DNA of 64,000 nucleotides from Amblyornis subalaris (Eukaryota; Chordata; Aves; Passeriformes; Ptilonorhynchidae). Below are positions 47,085 through 61,061 of this stretch, in pieces. The position numbers and the translations under genes were made by a program. Numbering within the stretch: the first letter of the stretch is position 1; each line of letters begins with the position of its first letter. The notes beneath the pieces are model-generated. The model was not told the DNA's origin, did not search any database, and was given only the letters and a program-made list of their open reading frames with translations. The stretch is taken from positions 3,134,194 to 3,198,193 of the forward strand of contig JACAXG010000091.1 of assembly GCA_018881555.1 (NCBI GenBank), read 5' to 3'.

Positions 47085-48289
47085 TGGTGCCGGTTGCTGC
47101 TTTTTTATCTCCAACTGCCAACTTGAAAGTGAGTGTGTGTGGTGAGAAGCTTGTGAGAGTTTTGGTGAATAAGCACATGAAATAGCAACAGGATAAACTC
47201 AGTGTGGGCTGCCTGGTCCAGCCGCTGGAATAACTTTTGTCTAAAACAAGCTGGAAGCTTTTGGGGCCTGGAGGAGAGTCCAGGTGCAGAGAAAATGCGA
47301 GTTTTCAGCTGTTTGTATGTATTTCTAGTCAAAAGAGTTTAAGGACTCCCACACTTTCTTGAAGAGGGGGAACAACTAGAAAGAGAAACCATTTTGGCTG
47401 GGGAAAAATGTGGGNTACGTATCTTTTGCTTTTCTGGGGATTTTCATGTGCAGCCAGGGCCCTTCTGGGATGGAAAAGAGCTCTTGCAGATAAATGAGTT
47501 TGCTGACTTACACAGATGAGCTGGCTTCATTCTTCAGGGCTTTCTGAAACATAATGTAATATTGTGGGGATGGCCCTGGGGAAGGGGGTTTATCTGCAGT
47601 GGGAGCAACTGCATCAGCATGGAAAGGGTGTGCTGGTGATAGTGGGGGAAAATGGCCACGTGCTGAGCTCCTCTGATACTGCTTCCAGTGAGTGTCATTA
47701 AAGGAAATAGTGTCTTCAGTCTTGTAGAGGGGTTTTTTGTTTTTGTTATTGTTGTAACTGCTGCTTCTGTTATTGCCATCCTGTCTATCTAGATGCTGCC
47801 TTCAAAAAACACTTCCTTTGTTTGTGGGCAGCAGTATCAGTTTGTTTGCTCCNGCCTGTTTCTGCTCTTTGCTTCTCNCCTCCAGGAAATGGTGGAATAA
47901 AGCTGGGGTTGGTTGATGAGGTCAGCGCAGCCATTGTGCCTGTCCTGGTGCAGGATCCCCTCCCTGCNCCTCTCTTCAGTGAGGTTTGGGATGCTTCATC
48001 CCCTTGATAACGAGAACCCAAGGGACTCGTGGTGTCTGAGCGTGTTTATCTCAAAAAATTATCTTTTTTCCTCTGCTTACACACTGGAGCAAGTTTTTTC
48101 TATTTTATTTTTTTTCTGAAGCGAGGTGGTTTGAGTAGCTGGTGTCTCCCATCCCCTCGGTTTTAGGCCACTAATGCAGAAAACATTCCTGTTCTTGGTT
48201 CAGGTGCTCTTACTTCCACCTGCAAACANCCATCGGACACTGGTGGGGAAGCCAGCAGTGGCACGGACACCTTTAGTGGCTTCGTGTTG

Positions 48290-48780
48290 TGCAGCTGCTG
48301 CTCTTGGCTTATTTAAAAATGATGATTGACTCTCTTCATCTGCCCTGATGATGACAAACGGCAATATTCCTTTTGCAAAGATACGGTTTATTAAAAAAAG
48401 AGTCCCTGTTGCATGATGAATCGAGAGGGAGAGCTCGGGGAAACTGAATCTATTAGTGTTACTTGCCTGCGTGCCTCCAGAGGCAGGAATGGGAGTAGAT
48501 AATGGACATGAGGGATGAATTCACAAAGCAAGGAGGCTTGCAATTATAGAGAAATTTGGTATTGCACTGTGACGCTTTTCTTGCAGGTTTATTTCTTTTT
48601 ATAATTGAGCTGGACTCTTCAGGATGAGCACTGCTTGATTATTGCACTGGTGGGTTTGATCTGCACGGTGCTGATCGCGGCAAAGGCCAGCAATCTGGGA
48701 ACGCGGAAACATTTTTCTATTATATATAGCATATGCAGATACAGTGCAATTAAACTTGTTTCTCCTTTTTTTGAGGTAGA
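48290..48780. other. AT-rich block, possible conserved regulatory DNA
   Basis: This is unique-looking AT-rich sequence with words such as 'atgatgattgactc', 'ttgcatgatgaatc' and 'gcatatgcagatac'. It carries no transposon signature and no recognisable exon. It is listed because it contrasts with the surrounding DNA. Confidence 0.2.
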
Positions 48781-50125
48781 TGCACAGCTGCATCTCTGCC
48801 AGTGGTAAGGTTGCCTGCAGACACAGGTGAAGGAGAGGTGCCAGCAGCCTGTGTCCGCAGCTCCATCACACACAGGTTCGGGAGGTCGGAAGGTGTGCAC
48901 GGAGCTCGCTGGTGTCTCGGCGAGGTGCAAATCTGGTTACAGGGTTGGCTCTGTTTGCTGGGCTGATGCTGCTGTGGGACGTGGTTGCACATTAACCATT
49001 TCTCATGATTTCTCAGCACAAACAGTTGTAAATCACTCCTGTGGTACGAGCAGATGGGAAAAGCGCTCAGCCCTGGTTTTGCTGTGCCGAGGTACCACCT
49101 CCTGCCTGGCCTTTGAAAACACAATTGTAAGGAAACAAAGAGCTCTGCCCTTTTGATGTATTAACTACAAAATCAACTGAAAAATTGTGATAGGTTGTGC
49201 TTGTTTTGGAAACAGTTTAACCTTCTGAAACTTCTGACTGTGGCGAAAAACCAAGGAGTGGTGAGTTATACTGAAACTTAGATTTGATTAATTGTAGCTT
49301 TCGTAGCACTTCAGCTTTACCATTAGAAAAACTATATGATTGGTGAAGAACATTTGTTTTTTTACTAAAAACACTTGTTCTAATAAATTTTCTAAACTGG
49401 GGGGGAGAGAATATCAACTGGAGCTGCAGCTGTGCACCTCTGAAACAGGAGGTCTGTAGGTGGGTGGTTCCTGTCTACCTCAAGTGTCTGCTTGTGTTTT
49501 TCCCCAACTCCCGTCAGCAGAAACACTCCCTGAGAAAATATTTTGAGACATTTCTTTAAAACAAAAAATAAGTGGAGAGAAAAAAGCACAAGCCTCTCTG
49601 TTGGAAAACATTGAGCAAGAGCATTTGGGATTTAGGAAAACAGGGCAGACACACAGCTGGCTGCACCCCATGACGCTGAGCATCACCTCCACACCCCCTC
49701 ATAGTCAAGCCCAGCAGTCGCTCAGTTCCACATCTCCAGAGGAAACAGCAACAGGGGAACGTGCAGTTTTTCTCTGTTTTTCTGAGTTAATCTCCTTCCC
49801 TTGCTTTCCCACCCATGGGCTGTGGTTTTGCCCAGTCATGAGGTGTTTCATGGGTGCAGCCAGTTCAGGTGCTGCAAGTCNGAGACGTCTGGGGATGAGT
49901 CACTAGAGCTCAGGATGGGGCAAGTTTCTTGAAAACAACCTTGGAGGCTTTGCAAAAGCTTAAAATTAAGGGTTGATTCCCAGACACAAAAGGATCCAGA
50001 CCTCTTGGTATTGGCAGTGATGAGCTCTTTGATGGTGCTTTGGGAAATAGGCTTGAAATGTGTTGCTGTGTTTTAAAAAAAAAGTGTCTTTGCTGCTCCA
50101 AGCAGTGAATTATATTTTTTTTAGA

Positions 50126-50160
50126 ATGCAAATTGGAAAAAAATGCAAATTGGAAAAAAA
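50126..50160 (+). repeat. Tandem duplication of a 17-bp unit carrying an octamer motif
   Basis: ATGCAAATTGGAAAAAA is present twice in a row, placing perfect POU octamers (ATGCAAAT) at 50126-50133 and 50143-50150. Confidence 0.8.
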
Positions 50161-53100
50161 TCCAGCTTGAAGCAGTGCAGATATTTGATTTTTAAGTTGA
50201 TAATTTGTCACACAAGTAATGAGCCAGTGTGGTACTCGGCACAGTCCCTTCTGGCTTTTGCAGCGATCATACATGTGATCTGCACTTACTGCGGGGAAAA
50301 ATGAATGTGGCACTTGCATTTTAGTAGGAGGGCTGTCCTTTTGGGTTGAATCACTGTAAATGGGGATGTGTGTGTTTCGTTTGAAATCTGAGATCCACCC
50401 ATCTGGTACTAATGAAGTGTTTGGTATAAGCCACCTGCAGCAGAAGCCTACGCAGCCATTCCCGATTTCCCAATGGCACAAGCATGTTTATGCTTGTGTA
50501 GCACCTTCCTATTTTAAACCATGCTGGAAATTAGTTTTGCTGCTTAAAATGAACTTCTGTAAAGTAGCAGCTCACTGGGTGACCACTAATTGATTTAATT
50601 GCTGCTCTTAATATGAAATATATTGTGGGTTAGGGAGGCACATTCTGCTGCTCCAAACTGCTGGACTGACGCCGTCCCAGACATGGAATGTGTTCCCTGT
50701 GTCCCCAGGCAGGCACATCCCTGATGTGAGCAGTTCATGCCACCATGGTGTTCCCTGCTTCTGCTCCAGTGCTACAAGATGGATTTTTGTCAAAACCTTG
50801 TGTTTGGCAAGGTCCGGGAGCAGAAATGAAGCACAGAGAAGAGTTATTCACCTTTTTATTTTTCCTTTTGTACACAGAAGTCTGGCACTGATCTTTCCTG
50901 CTGTCATCAAGACTGAGTTCTGCAGTGCTGTTGGTGAAACACTTTGAAAGTGCACTGCACCATGCAAAGAGAAACACACATTTTGAGAAAAAATCTAATA
51001 TTCAATTTAAAAATGAGTAAATAATCGTGGTAAAGTGCTGTTTCCTTCTNGCATGTGGCTGTTTCACACAAGTGGCACTGCATCAGTGCATTGTGCAATA
51101 GAGATCTATTTGTAGGAAGGAAAAAAAGAGGCCAAAGTTTACAGAATCTTTCTCAAAATCCAACAGAAGGATGTCATGCACCAGGGGGATTATTAAATCA
51201 GAGCAATGTGAGTTGTAAAATAACTTGTTANGCTGCTGTCTGCAGATGCCAGTGTGTTTGTGAAGGCAAAGGGTCATTCCATGCCCTTCCCGAAGACTCG
51301 CACTGCTCCTGTGTCCCTGGACTCTGCACAGGGTCTTAACCTCTCAGGTCCAGTGTTAATGCCTGAACAGCTCAGTTCTTGGTACAAAGTGACCTGTGCT
51401 TGAAGGGCTGTGGTATTCAGGCCTTTCTCCCATAGAGTTTGGGGTCTCCATCCTCCTGGTTTTGTGTGCTTTGCCAAAGGCACTTAAAACTCACAGGCAT
51501 TTTTACAGCTTTGCCTGCTGTTGCTGGTGTGTGCCCTTAATCCCGGAGATTTCTGGGTTNACATCTTGAACTGGTGCTGTGTTTTGTTGAATCCCATAGG
51601 GAAAAGATGGATATTTATTGCTGTGGATACATGGGGGATCTGAGGGGCTGCTGAGATCTGGGTATTGAGGCTGCGATGCTCATCTGCTGTTTCACCAGAC
51701 CTGCCCTTTGTGCTCTGGGCTGTTAATCCACCAGTGAGACCAGGAATCTCTNTTTCTTCTACTAGAGGAGAGCCTGGTCCTGGATGCTCCAACTCTGTGC
51801 AGNGCCGCTGGCAGCAGCCTCGTGCACAGGGTGCTCTGTAATTAACGTCAGCTCTTGAGTGCTGAGTAATTGGGAGCAGTAATTGGATGGTAGCTTAAGT
51901 GTAGGAGCATGGTTAAATAAAACAAACAGGCTTGCAGTCATAATGTGAGCAGGTAAAATGCCTGGGAAACGGCAAATCCACAAGGAGGTGATGCCAGTGA
52001 GGTCTGTGCTCAACGCAGGCGCTTCAAAGCCAAGGCAGCGACCCCGAAGTGTGCGGAGCAAGGCAGGACAGGTTCTCTCCTCCTTCCCTGGGTGCTGAAC
52101 AGGGGACACAACCCGGTAAGGCAGATATTTTTTAAACATCTCCCATGCTCAGGAATAAGAGAATGAAATGTTCTTGTTGTGGAGTTGTAGTTCGCTTCTA
52201 AAGAGGTTATGCAGCTTGTTTTTAGCTGGGGAGCTGGAGCGAGCTCAGGCTGTGTCCTGACATCCTAACCAGAGACCAGCTCATTGCATTTGTTTCTGTT
52301 TTGTTTTCGCTTTTTACTCTTAAACCACACTTACTGCCACTGTGAGGGCTCCCACTTTCTGCAGCTGGTGAGGCACTTGTCTACTCTCATTTTCCGTACT
52401 GCTCTGCTCACAGCTCACACCGGCGAGGAGGTGCCTCNGAGCGAGCTGAATCCTCTCAGACCTCATTGGTATGTTCATTATTTTCATTTTACAGAGGAAC
52501 AGGTGACCATTTACCTTCAGATTGTGTGTATAGAAAGGGAACCTGAAGGAAGCGCAAAGGAGGTGGTTTAAGAATNTATTTATTGAAGGAGCAAAGAGCG
52601 AGTTTGGCAGGAGCTGCCTGGCTGGGGCGCCTGGGTGAGCTCACCGATGCTTTTTGCTCTCTCCACTCTTTCACCCTGGCCTCGTTTGAAGGGTCTTCTC
52701 ATGGCAGTTTTAACCCGAACAATGATATCACCAGAGCTTGCAGAAAAGAGGATTTGTGTGGCATTTTATTCCCTTGTGCTGCATGAATGTGGATTTCAGC
52801 AATATTGTTGTGTGGCTCCTGCTGTCAGCAGCGTGGTGAAAAGAGCGGCTCACTTGTCTGGAATTGCGACTGTGGCACTCACAGCCCTTTAGCAGCATAA
52901 TTTTAGCTGGGGCTCTCCATTTAGTCTTCAGTACTGGGTGCTGGGCAAGACCAGTTGATTTTGAGTCCAAAATGCTGAGAATAGTATGGTTTATTCTTAA
53001 TTTGCTGTTGCTTTTGATACTTGATAAATACCTGAGCCGTGCTGAGTGCCTATGAGTCTGGAGCTTTCAGCTGGATGAAGCATGCTTGGGCTCAATGAGG

Positions 53101-53618
53101 CTTCAGCTGTGCATGAGGCAATTGCACAACTGGGATTTAAATATAAAAAAGGGAAAAATAAGCAAAGCTTCTCCAAAACAACATGCGGTTGTTCCTGCCA
53201 CCATTATATTGTCGAGGGTCTGTGTGTACACACACAAGCACACACTTTGAATAGAATAAGGATTATTTTGAGACCTAACTCATAAAATAAGCATCAATGG
53301 GATGCTAAATTGTGTACACAAGGGCAGTAGCTTATCCAGAAAGCACCACTAGCCCCAGGTACGATTTATTTTTATAGGGAGATATTTAAACCAGCTGCTG
53401 TTTTCTGCATATGCTTTATCCCTACTAAAGGAAATATTTTGTCTTTATTGGCTCTTCATTTATCTTCAAATATTGCAATGTTTACACAGTTAGGAGCTGT
53501 TTGCTATTGTCTTCTCGGCTGGTTGGTGGCCAGCAGTGTCCTGGCTGTGCCATGGCAGGTTGCATTGGCACCGGTGGGCATGGAGAAAGCTGGTTTACAG
53601 CTTCCAAGTGCTGCCCGA

Positions 53619-53658
53619 GTTTCCCCAGTGCACATGAGCTTCCCCAGTGCACATGCCC
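53619..53658 (+). repeat. Two-copy tandem repeat
   Basis: 'ttccccagtgcacatg' is repeated after about 20 bases with one linker difference. Confidence 0.75.
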
Positions 53659-56600
53659 ACCTGTCTTCATGCCCAAGCTCCCTTTAGTGCTCTTGGGGAC
53701 ATTAAGCTTCTTCCAGTGTGGTGTGTAATGCAGGATGAAAGGGAGAAGACTGGGGGGAAGGGTGTGAGTGGGTGGGGAAGGGGGTCCTGGGCAGCCCCTG
53801 GGAGNTTGGAGGGAATCGGGGGGTGGTGGAAGAAAGAGCAGGTCTAGTGCAGCCAGACAGGAGGGTGGGAGAGATCTTTTTAGTGCATGTTGTCCATGGA
53901 GCTCCTGGATGGAGCAGTGTTTGGATCAGCAGCCACAAGCGTGGCTGGAGGGGAAGGTGCTGTGGTGTTTTGTTCAGAAACACAAGGGCCATAAAGGAGC
54001 AGCAGTGTGAGCCTCAGCACTAACCCTGCCCTGGTGTACTGGGTTGCAAAATTGGGTGAAGAGGTAGAAAATACCTTTTGAGAGCCGATGGAATGTGGCT
54101 GTGCTGGTGTTTGTTCGGTGAAATNCCAGCCCACAACACCCTCCCACCCCAACCCATGCAGTGCAGAAAGGAGGGCGGCAACCGAAAACATGAGCAAACA
54201 GCCCCTGGATGTGGGTGCAAAGTGTATTTCTGACCCCTCCCTGCAGTATTGAGGGTGAACACAACTTCCTTTTCCCTTCTCTAGTCTGAAGAAAGCGATG
54301 TTTATGCACATTTCCTCCATGCAAATGATTGCAGCGACCCTGGGCTGATGTCGGAGCTGAGCAGAGGGTGCTGCAGGGACCAGCACGGATCCTTACTTGG
54401 GTCTCCAGCAGTGAAAAAACNCCCACAATACCATCTTATCTTCCATCCCATTCTTTAAATCAGTGCTCTCCCTTCCCCCCGAGATGGTGTTTAATATCCT
54501 GCTCACTATTCCCTACTGCTGATAGGCCAGGCTGCACGCTGGAGCTCAGCTGCCGTGTCCTGGTGAGCCATTAGTGCACCAGGATGGGATCCTCAAAGCA
54601 GGAGTGAGCACAGGCTCCCTGTGGGATAAGGCTGCCATGGCTCCGTGGGCAGGCAGAAGGTGTCAGCGTCATTATTTTGGCTCTGCAGCAGAAGTGGAGG
54701 TGATAAAGTGCTTGCTGGATGTTTGCTCTCCCAGAGGATCAAAGGGATTCCTGGCAGCTGAGCCGCTGAAATGGAGCATCCCGTTGTCCGCCTTTAACTG
54801 AGCTGCTGAATGGTGATGGACCNAAATCACGGGGACAGGCACTGAAATATCATTCCTCCATCCCGTGGGTCACTATTGAGAGGATTGCTGAAACGGTCAC
54901 TTTTTTGCTGTAAACTTCTGAGAGCTGTGCTCCCACCCTGCTGCCTCAGACTGCCAGTGGTTTCTCTGTGCTGGAGTCGCCTAAATCGTGCCAAAGAAAC
55001 AGGTGATGATTCGATGAAAATGACATTTCCAAGCTGTGTGTCTCGTTAAAGCATCCGGAACGCCGNGTTGTGTCTTCTCCCCGTTGGTGACACGGTGCAG
55101 CCAGTGTGGGAATGATGGCAATTTTGATTCAAAGCCATCTCCAGTGAAAATGGTTGTTTGTAAATGTGTTGCATCAGATGTGTCAATGGATGTAATTAAG
55201 GAATGAAGACTGCTGCACACCCCTAATTAAGGGGATTAAAAACTAAAGCTGCCTGATTTCACTGCTGGGTGGAAAAAGCAAACAGACTGGTGGAAACGGC
55301 TGGGGGCTGAGTCTTCAGAGCGTGGCAGGGGTTCTCACGCAGCTCCGTCNGATCCCGAAAGGAGCAGCTCCGGGAGGTGACAGGACTGAGCTGCTCCACA
55401 ATGTGCCCATAGCTGACTGCTGACTGCACNTGATGATATTTAATTGCTACTTCACATTCCTGCCTGTTGGGTTCCTGTTCCTGGTGGGGATGGGAGGATT
55501 TTCTTCCCTTCCAGCCGTGCTGGGGTGCAGCCTCGGGGAGGTGACAGTTGTGTCACCCCATGTTAGTTTGGTGTCCTGGTGTCTCCTACCCTATCAGTAC
55601 CCATCACCAGCTCTTGGCTGTTCAGGATGGTGTGGTGGGACCTTGTTGTGTAGAAGCAAAAGTGAGGTGTGTGTGAGGTGCTGGACACAGGGCAGAACCT
55701 CCAGGCATCCTTGAAGTGCTTTTGCATGCACGAGACAGATCAAATTGTGCTAAATGGGGGACAGTGAACATTGTGCAATGGGAATATTAGGAAGCTGTGC
55801 TCACTGAGGGCTTCTCCCTAGCCTTGCTAAGAGGAGAATGACTTTATTGTGGGATGGGGACTNCCAAAAAGGACGTCTCACTAATCCAGACACTGGTATC
55901 CCATTGCTTTTTTGACTCTGGGCGGGTGTCGCCTGCCCTGTGGTGCAGGATCCCTGAAGGGATTCCGGGGAACATCCTCTGCGTGGGAGGCATTGCAAAA
56001 CCCGCCGTGATTTTCCAGGAACCATCTTCTCCTTTGCTCTCCAGCTTGTGGAGCCACCNCAGGGGCAAGGGTGACTTTGGGGTCAGTGAGCATTACGAGA
56101 GGAAAGATGAGAAGAAAACCATCCCTGTGTGGGTGGTGTGAAGTGTCTGAGCATGTGCCTGGGACATGCAGTGCTTTTCTGGTGCTGCACTGGGGCACCG
56201 TCCTTCCAGGGCCCTGGTGACACTGGAGTTTGTCCCAATCAAACAGAGTCAGTACCTTGAGGCTTTACAAGCAGCTTCTGACTCCTGGTTCCAAGTGTTT
56301 GGGAGAACAGCTGAGTGGCTGTTTTTCTGCCTGTTGNCTGTGGACCAGATCTGTTGGGAATATGGTTACACCCAGGTTTTGGGTGTTTGCGTGCTCACCT
56401 TGAGCACAGGCAGGAGCCTGCAGATGTGCAGTGGGATCGTCCTCATGGGATGTGTGTCTGGGAATGGTGCAGAGTTTGGAATTAACCCATCACCTGCACT
56501 AGTTTTTAAAAGAAGAAAAAAAAAAAACGGGTGAGCATTCTGGAGGAGGTGTCTCCCCGCCTCCCTCCTGTGCACGGTGCCCACAGAAGATGCTTTGCTG

Positions 56601-57649
56601 TTCCGGTCTCGAGGCAAGGTCAGCAGCATCCCAGTTTGCATTCCCCATCGCTGTGTGCCTTGGGGAGCTGCAGCCAGCTCGGAAAGGGTTCTGCTGGTTT
56701 TGTTGGGGGACCTCAGTTAGCTCTTAGTGGGTTCTAAAGCCAAGCTGCCTGGTCTTGTGAGTTTTCGAATGATTTGCGGTTGGGTTTTTTCTGTTTGACT
56801 GGGAGTTTACAGCTCGAGGTTTGTGGTGGGAATGGATTTCTTCTCCTTCTCTGTGTTGCTGCATGGGATTCTGAGCCCTGAAAGAAGAGGAGACTTCAGA
56901 AAAGAGTGGCCCTTCCTTAAACAAAGCCTTCCCCCAGCTCGGGAGCAGCACAGGCTGCTGTGCGCTGATACCTGCAGTGTTTGTACCCGCCCGGTGAAAC
57001 TCGGCTTCACAACCCCCCCTGCTCTCTGACTCATTCCCTGGGCTCCTTGGAGCTTTTGCTGTCCCAGTTGTGTCTTCAGAGCCAGCAGCCAGGCTGTGCT
57101 GGATCTGGCTCGTTCCATGCTGGCGGATGCTGAGGAGATCTCCAGCTTCTCCGTCCCCTGTGTTGCTCTGCAGGTGTAAGCAACTGGGGCTTGGCCGGGA
57201 AACCAAAAACTGAGGAATTTTGTAGGTAATCTGCAGCTGGCCAGTGCCTTCCTGCACTCCTAGGTGGGGGTCATTAAACTTTAAAAGTGCAATGTTCAGG
57301 CTGATAATTACTGTAAAGGTAATTTTAGTCACCTCGCAGCCCTCATTTCACTGCTTGGTGGTGGCAGTGAGCACGTGAGAGCAAACCAGGTACATCAGCT
57401 CAGCCTGGCAGCTGGTACAACTCCTTAAAACTTATTAGAACAGCACAAAACCCCATTGCTGTGCCCCTGGGCAGACCCTGGCAGCACTGCGTTAGGTGCC
57501 CTGTCCTGGGGGTTTCCCTCACTGCAGGCTCTTGCGGGGGAGAATGAGTTTCCTTTCCGTTGAATGTGTTTGGAGTGTTGCTGTCAGGAGAAAAGGTCTT
57601 GGAATCAGCTTAGGGTAGTGTAGTGCTAACTTGTTTAAGTGTCCTTGAC

Positions 57650-58043
57650 AAGCTGAGAGAGTTGTGGGTGTTCAGCCTTGAGAAGAGAAGGCTCCAAGGA
57701 GACCTTAGAGCCCCTTCCAGTGCCTAAAGGGGCTTATGAAAAGGAGGGAGAGTGACTTTTACACAGGCAGATAGTGAGAGAACAAAGAGGAATGGCCTCA
57801 AACTGACAGAGGGCAGGATTAGGTGGGATACTGGGGAGAAATTCTTTGCTGGGAGGGTGGTGAGGCCCTGGCACAGGGTGCCCAGAGAAGCTGTGGCTGC
57901 CCCATCCCTGGAAGTGTCCGCAGTCGGGTTGGACAGGGCTTGGAGCAGCCTGGGATAGTGGAAGGTGTCTCTGCCCATGACAGGGGTTTGGATGAGATGG
58001 TCTTTAAGGTCCTTTCCCACCCAAACCATTCTAGGATTCTGAT
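57650..58043 (+). mobile_element. CR1 LINE 3' region, sense, about 390 bp
   Basis: Blocks include 'gttcagccttgagaagagaa', 'ggaatggcctcaaactg', 'tgaggccctggcacagggtg', 'gcccagagaagctgtggctg' and the end 'ggtcctttcccacccaaacc' then 'attctaggattctgat'. Together they span the last part of the element in the right order. Confidence 0.93.
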
Positions 58044-58315
58044 ATTTGGTGGCAGTAAACCCAGCTTAAAGCCAGGGTTGAGGATGTTTTCATCCAGCTG
58101 TTTCAGCCAGCTTTCACCAGGGCTCGGCAGAGGACAAGCTTTAGCGTGGCTCCCACCATCCCAGCCCTTCCAAGTAAGTGGTTCCCTCACATAGCTCAAA
58201 TATCATGCGTTTCTTGTGCGCTAATAACATCCAAATAACTGCGCAATTACNGCTATTTTTAATGAATTTGGGGCGTTGTACTGGGGTGCGGCAGATGCAT
58301 TTGAGGCAATCGGTG

Positions 58316-58330
58316 AATGCAAATTGCATT
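58316..58330. promoter_or_regulatory. Palindromic octamer-like element
   Basis: AATGCAA-A-TTGCATT is a perfect seven-base inverted repeat with a one-base spacer. It contains ATGCAAAT and its mirrored half. The setting is AT-rich and non-repetitive. A POU or C/EBP-type site is possible; function is not shown. Confidence 0.3.
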
Positions 58331-58499
58331 ACAGCCGTGCAGGAACAAATGGAGCGCTTCAGCGCGATGCCCCCGGCACAGAGGGGAGGAACAGCCCCGT
58401 GTGTGTGAGCCAGAGCAGTCGGGGATGGAGCCTGTTAAGGGGTTTTAGCATCGAACATCCTTCTGGCTCTTGGAGCGGCAGCGGTTCGTCCTGGCAGGT

Positions 58500-58552
58500 G
58501 CCTGTCTGTGTGTCTGTGTTTGTGTGTCTGTGTTTGTGTGTGTGTGTGCAGG
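58500..58552 (+). repeat. TG-rich microsatellite
   Basis: An imperfect run of TGTG with regularly placed TCTG and TTTG interruptions. Confidence 0.85.
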
Positions 58553-60376
58553 GGTGGTATTTATCTAGCAGGCAGCTCTTTATCAAAGGAGCGTGCGGGT
58601 CCCTCTTGGCTTCTAATTATAGCTTTGGTTTGGAAGCGACCAAAGGGAGAACAACAAAGGCAAAAAGTGCTTTACCCCTGTGCTTGGGAAACTGTAAGGA
58701 AAGAAAATGAGCCCTGTTATGTTAAAGCTCGAGTGTAAATGAGGCACAGTGTAAGTAAACACATCTGTGTTCAGACAGGGAAAAAAACCCCTTATGAATA
58801 ATTCATGGCAAAATCCTCCTGTTCAGCTGATGGAGATCTATTGCTTATTTCTGTTGAACTGTTGCTTTAGCAAGTGGAGCGCTGCTGCGGGGAGAGCCGT
58901 CGTCACACGCAGCGGTGGCATTGTCATCTCTGCTGTGCTGTCATTGCCACCCTGGGTTTTCCTCTAGCGCAGAGTCAGGAGTGGCTGCGATGGAGCCACC
59001 CGCTGGGATGGAGCCTGTCCTTGNCGTGGCCTCCCCGCGATGGAGCGGCTCGCTCGTGGTGCTCTTGTGAGCACCATTCCCGCTGCTTGTCTTTGCACAG
59101 ATTTCTGGCGCCTGCCGGGTGCCCGCGCTCCCCATCTCCGTGGAGGGCAGGTGGAGGGAGCAGCCCCGGGATGTTATCTGCCCCACGCAGGGGCCGAGCC
59201 GCTCGTAGGGTGGGGATAGGCCTGGATGGATCCCTCCCTCTCTGCAGCGGGTCAGGCAGATACCGGCTCCCTCGACAAAGGAGGGTTTTGGAGTGACTGC
59301 CGCCTGCCAGGCTGAGTCCCCGTGTCCTCCAGGAGGATTTGGAGACTTGTTTCTGCAGAGGAAGCCCCGTCAGGCAAACCGTGTTGTTTCTGCTCTGGCC
59401 TCTGCTGCAGAGGGGAAGGGAGCCCCAAGAGTTGCTGCTCACTACNGAATAGGAAACCACACTTGTATTAAACTGATGTTTTTCGTAGTGTTTTTAGCCA
59501 ACTGCTGCGTTGCAGCGGGAGGAGGGATAGTCTATGAGCAGCTTGATTTTGCTGGCAGCCTGGTGCGTGCACCTTCCCCGTGTCGCTGTTCTTGGTCCAA
59601 CTGCTCCAGGTTCAAGTGAGTTTTCCAAACAGGTCCCACACGGGCAGCCTTTCCAAACCCATCGCTGTAGACAAGGCCCCAGTGACGAGTACATGTTTTC
59701 ATTTAAATTTCAGCACTTTACCAATGAGCAAAGCCCGTGAATTTCCGTGTAAGGAATTTTGTAGCATCCAGAGGATTTTTGAGGATACAGAGGAGGAGCT
59801 TTCAGCTCCCTTCGGTTGTAATGCACTTACTGCTCCATTTAGTCAGGTCATTTTATAAGCCCAGTCTTCAATTTGACATAAATGATTTGCTTTCAGCAGA
59901 TGGTGAGCTACTATTTTTGCCCTCATTTAAATAGGAAAGCTGTACGATAGCAGGAGATGGGAGAGGGGCACGGTGCTGCCGACATGCAGTAGATTACCAG
60001 GGCTGGTCTGGTGAGAATTAAATCCGGGCAGTTGTAATGTGCCATCTGTGTTGTGTTGGGTGGTTTATTTTTCCCCCGTTCAATGAGGCTCCTGAAGTCT
60101 CCTGTTACCCTCTGGGTCAGGCTGAGTGACAGCATCCCTTTTGTTCAGGATCCAAAGTACCGGCACAGAAAGATAGATGATGCTTGTTAATTCTAAGAGG
60201 GGTTATAAAATGTCAGTGCTAGTCATTCCCCTAATAAAATATATTAAATAAATTCTGAAAGGTTCTGAGTCTTAAGTGTATTTTAAAGTTGTTTAAATTT
60301 TGTTGAGAGGCTTACTTTATTGCATTTGAATTTCTTACTTTGTTTGAAACCCCCGAGCAAACAGCTCTCTGCTATG

Positions 60377-60494
60377 GTGATAGAATCCTAGACTGGTTTG
60401 GGTTGGCAGGGACCTTAAAGCCCGTCTCATTCCACCCTGCCGTGGGCAGGGACATCTTCCACTAGACGAGGTTGCTCCAAGCTCTGTCCAATGT
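60377..60494 (-). mobile_element. CR1 LINE 3'-end fragment, antisense
   Basis: 'agaatcctagactggtttgg' followed by 'gggaccttaaagcccgtctc' and 'aggttgctccaagctctgtc'. It is truncated to about 118 bases. Confidence 0.9.
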
Positions 60495-61061
60495 TTTCTT
60501 AAATGTAGTAAAAATCACATGTAGGACACGTAACACACACGTGGGGCGAGTCGTGCTGGTGGCGGCTGCAGTTTCCTCCTCTCCCGCCCACAGGTTTGTT
60601 GCACATGCACCAGGTTTTGACAAAACTGAATTTTCAGGCTGTGCTCTATTTCGAGCAGCGTTCTGCGTAGTTTCCCTGGTGAATTGTGTGCTTTTCACAC
60701 ACATTATGAAATGGGAATGAACGCATTTAAAAAAAACCCACCACGCTGTTGCTGAAACTATTTGATTTTTGCCTATTTTTAGCAGAAATTTCTGTTTTAT
60801 CTTTGTCCCCAGCTCTTGCTGGAGCAGCAGTGTTCAGCAAAGCCACATGTTTCTGGGTAGGAAGGTCAAGACAGTTTGTCCCACCCGTTATCTGGTGTTG
60901 GGCATCGCTGCAAGACAGTTTGTGTTTCCAAGAACTGAACCTTCCCCGTGGGCAGTCCTTTTTCTTCTCTCTCTGAAAGACTAAGCCACTGGGAATTAAG
61001 TAAGTTATGACATGAGCCATAAATCATTTTTCTAGCTCAGAAGCAGGGATAAGTTAGATTT

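Larger units (their letters stand above)
41131..57640. other. Region without recognisable exons
   Basis: No coding exon is recognised in 16.5 kb. It contains two CR1 pieces (41967 and 46018), a GT/GA microsatellite near 45270-45292, small tandem repeats at 46994, 50126 and 53619, and AT-rich blocks at 44090-44500 and 48290-48780. It would be intron of the gene starting at P1/P2 if those promoters read rightward. Confidence 0.5.
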
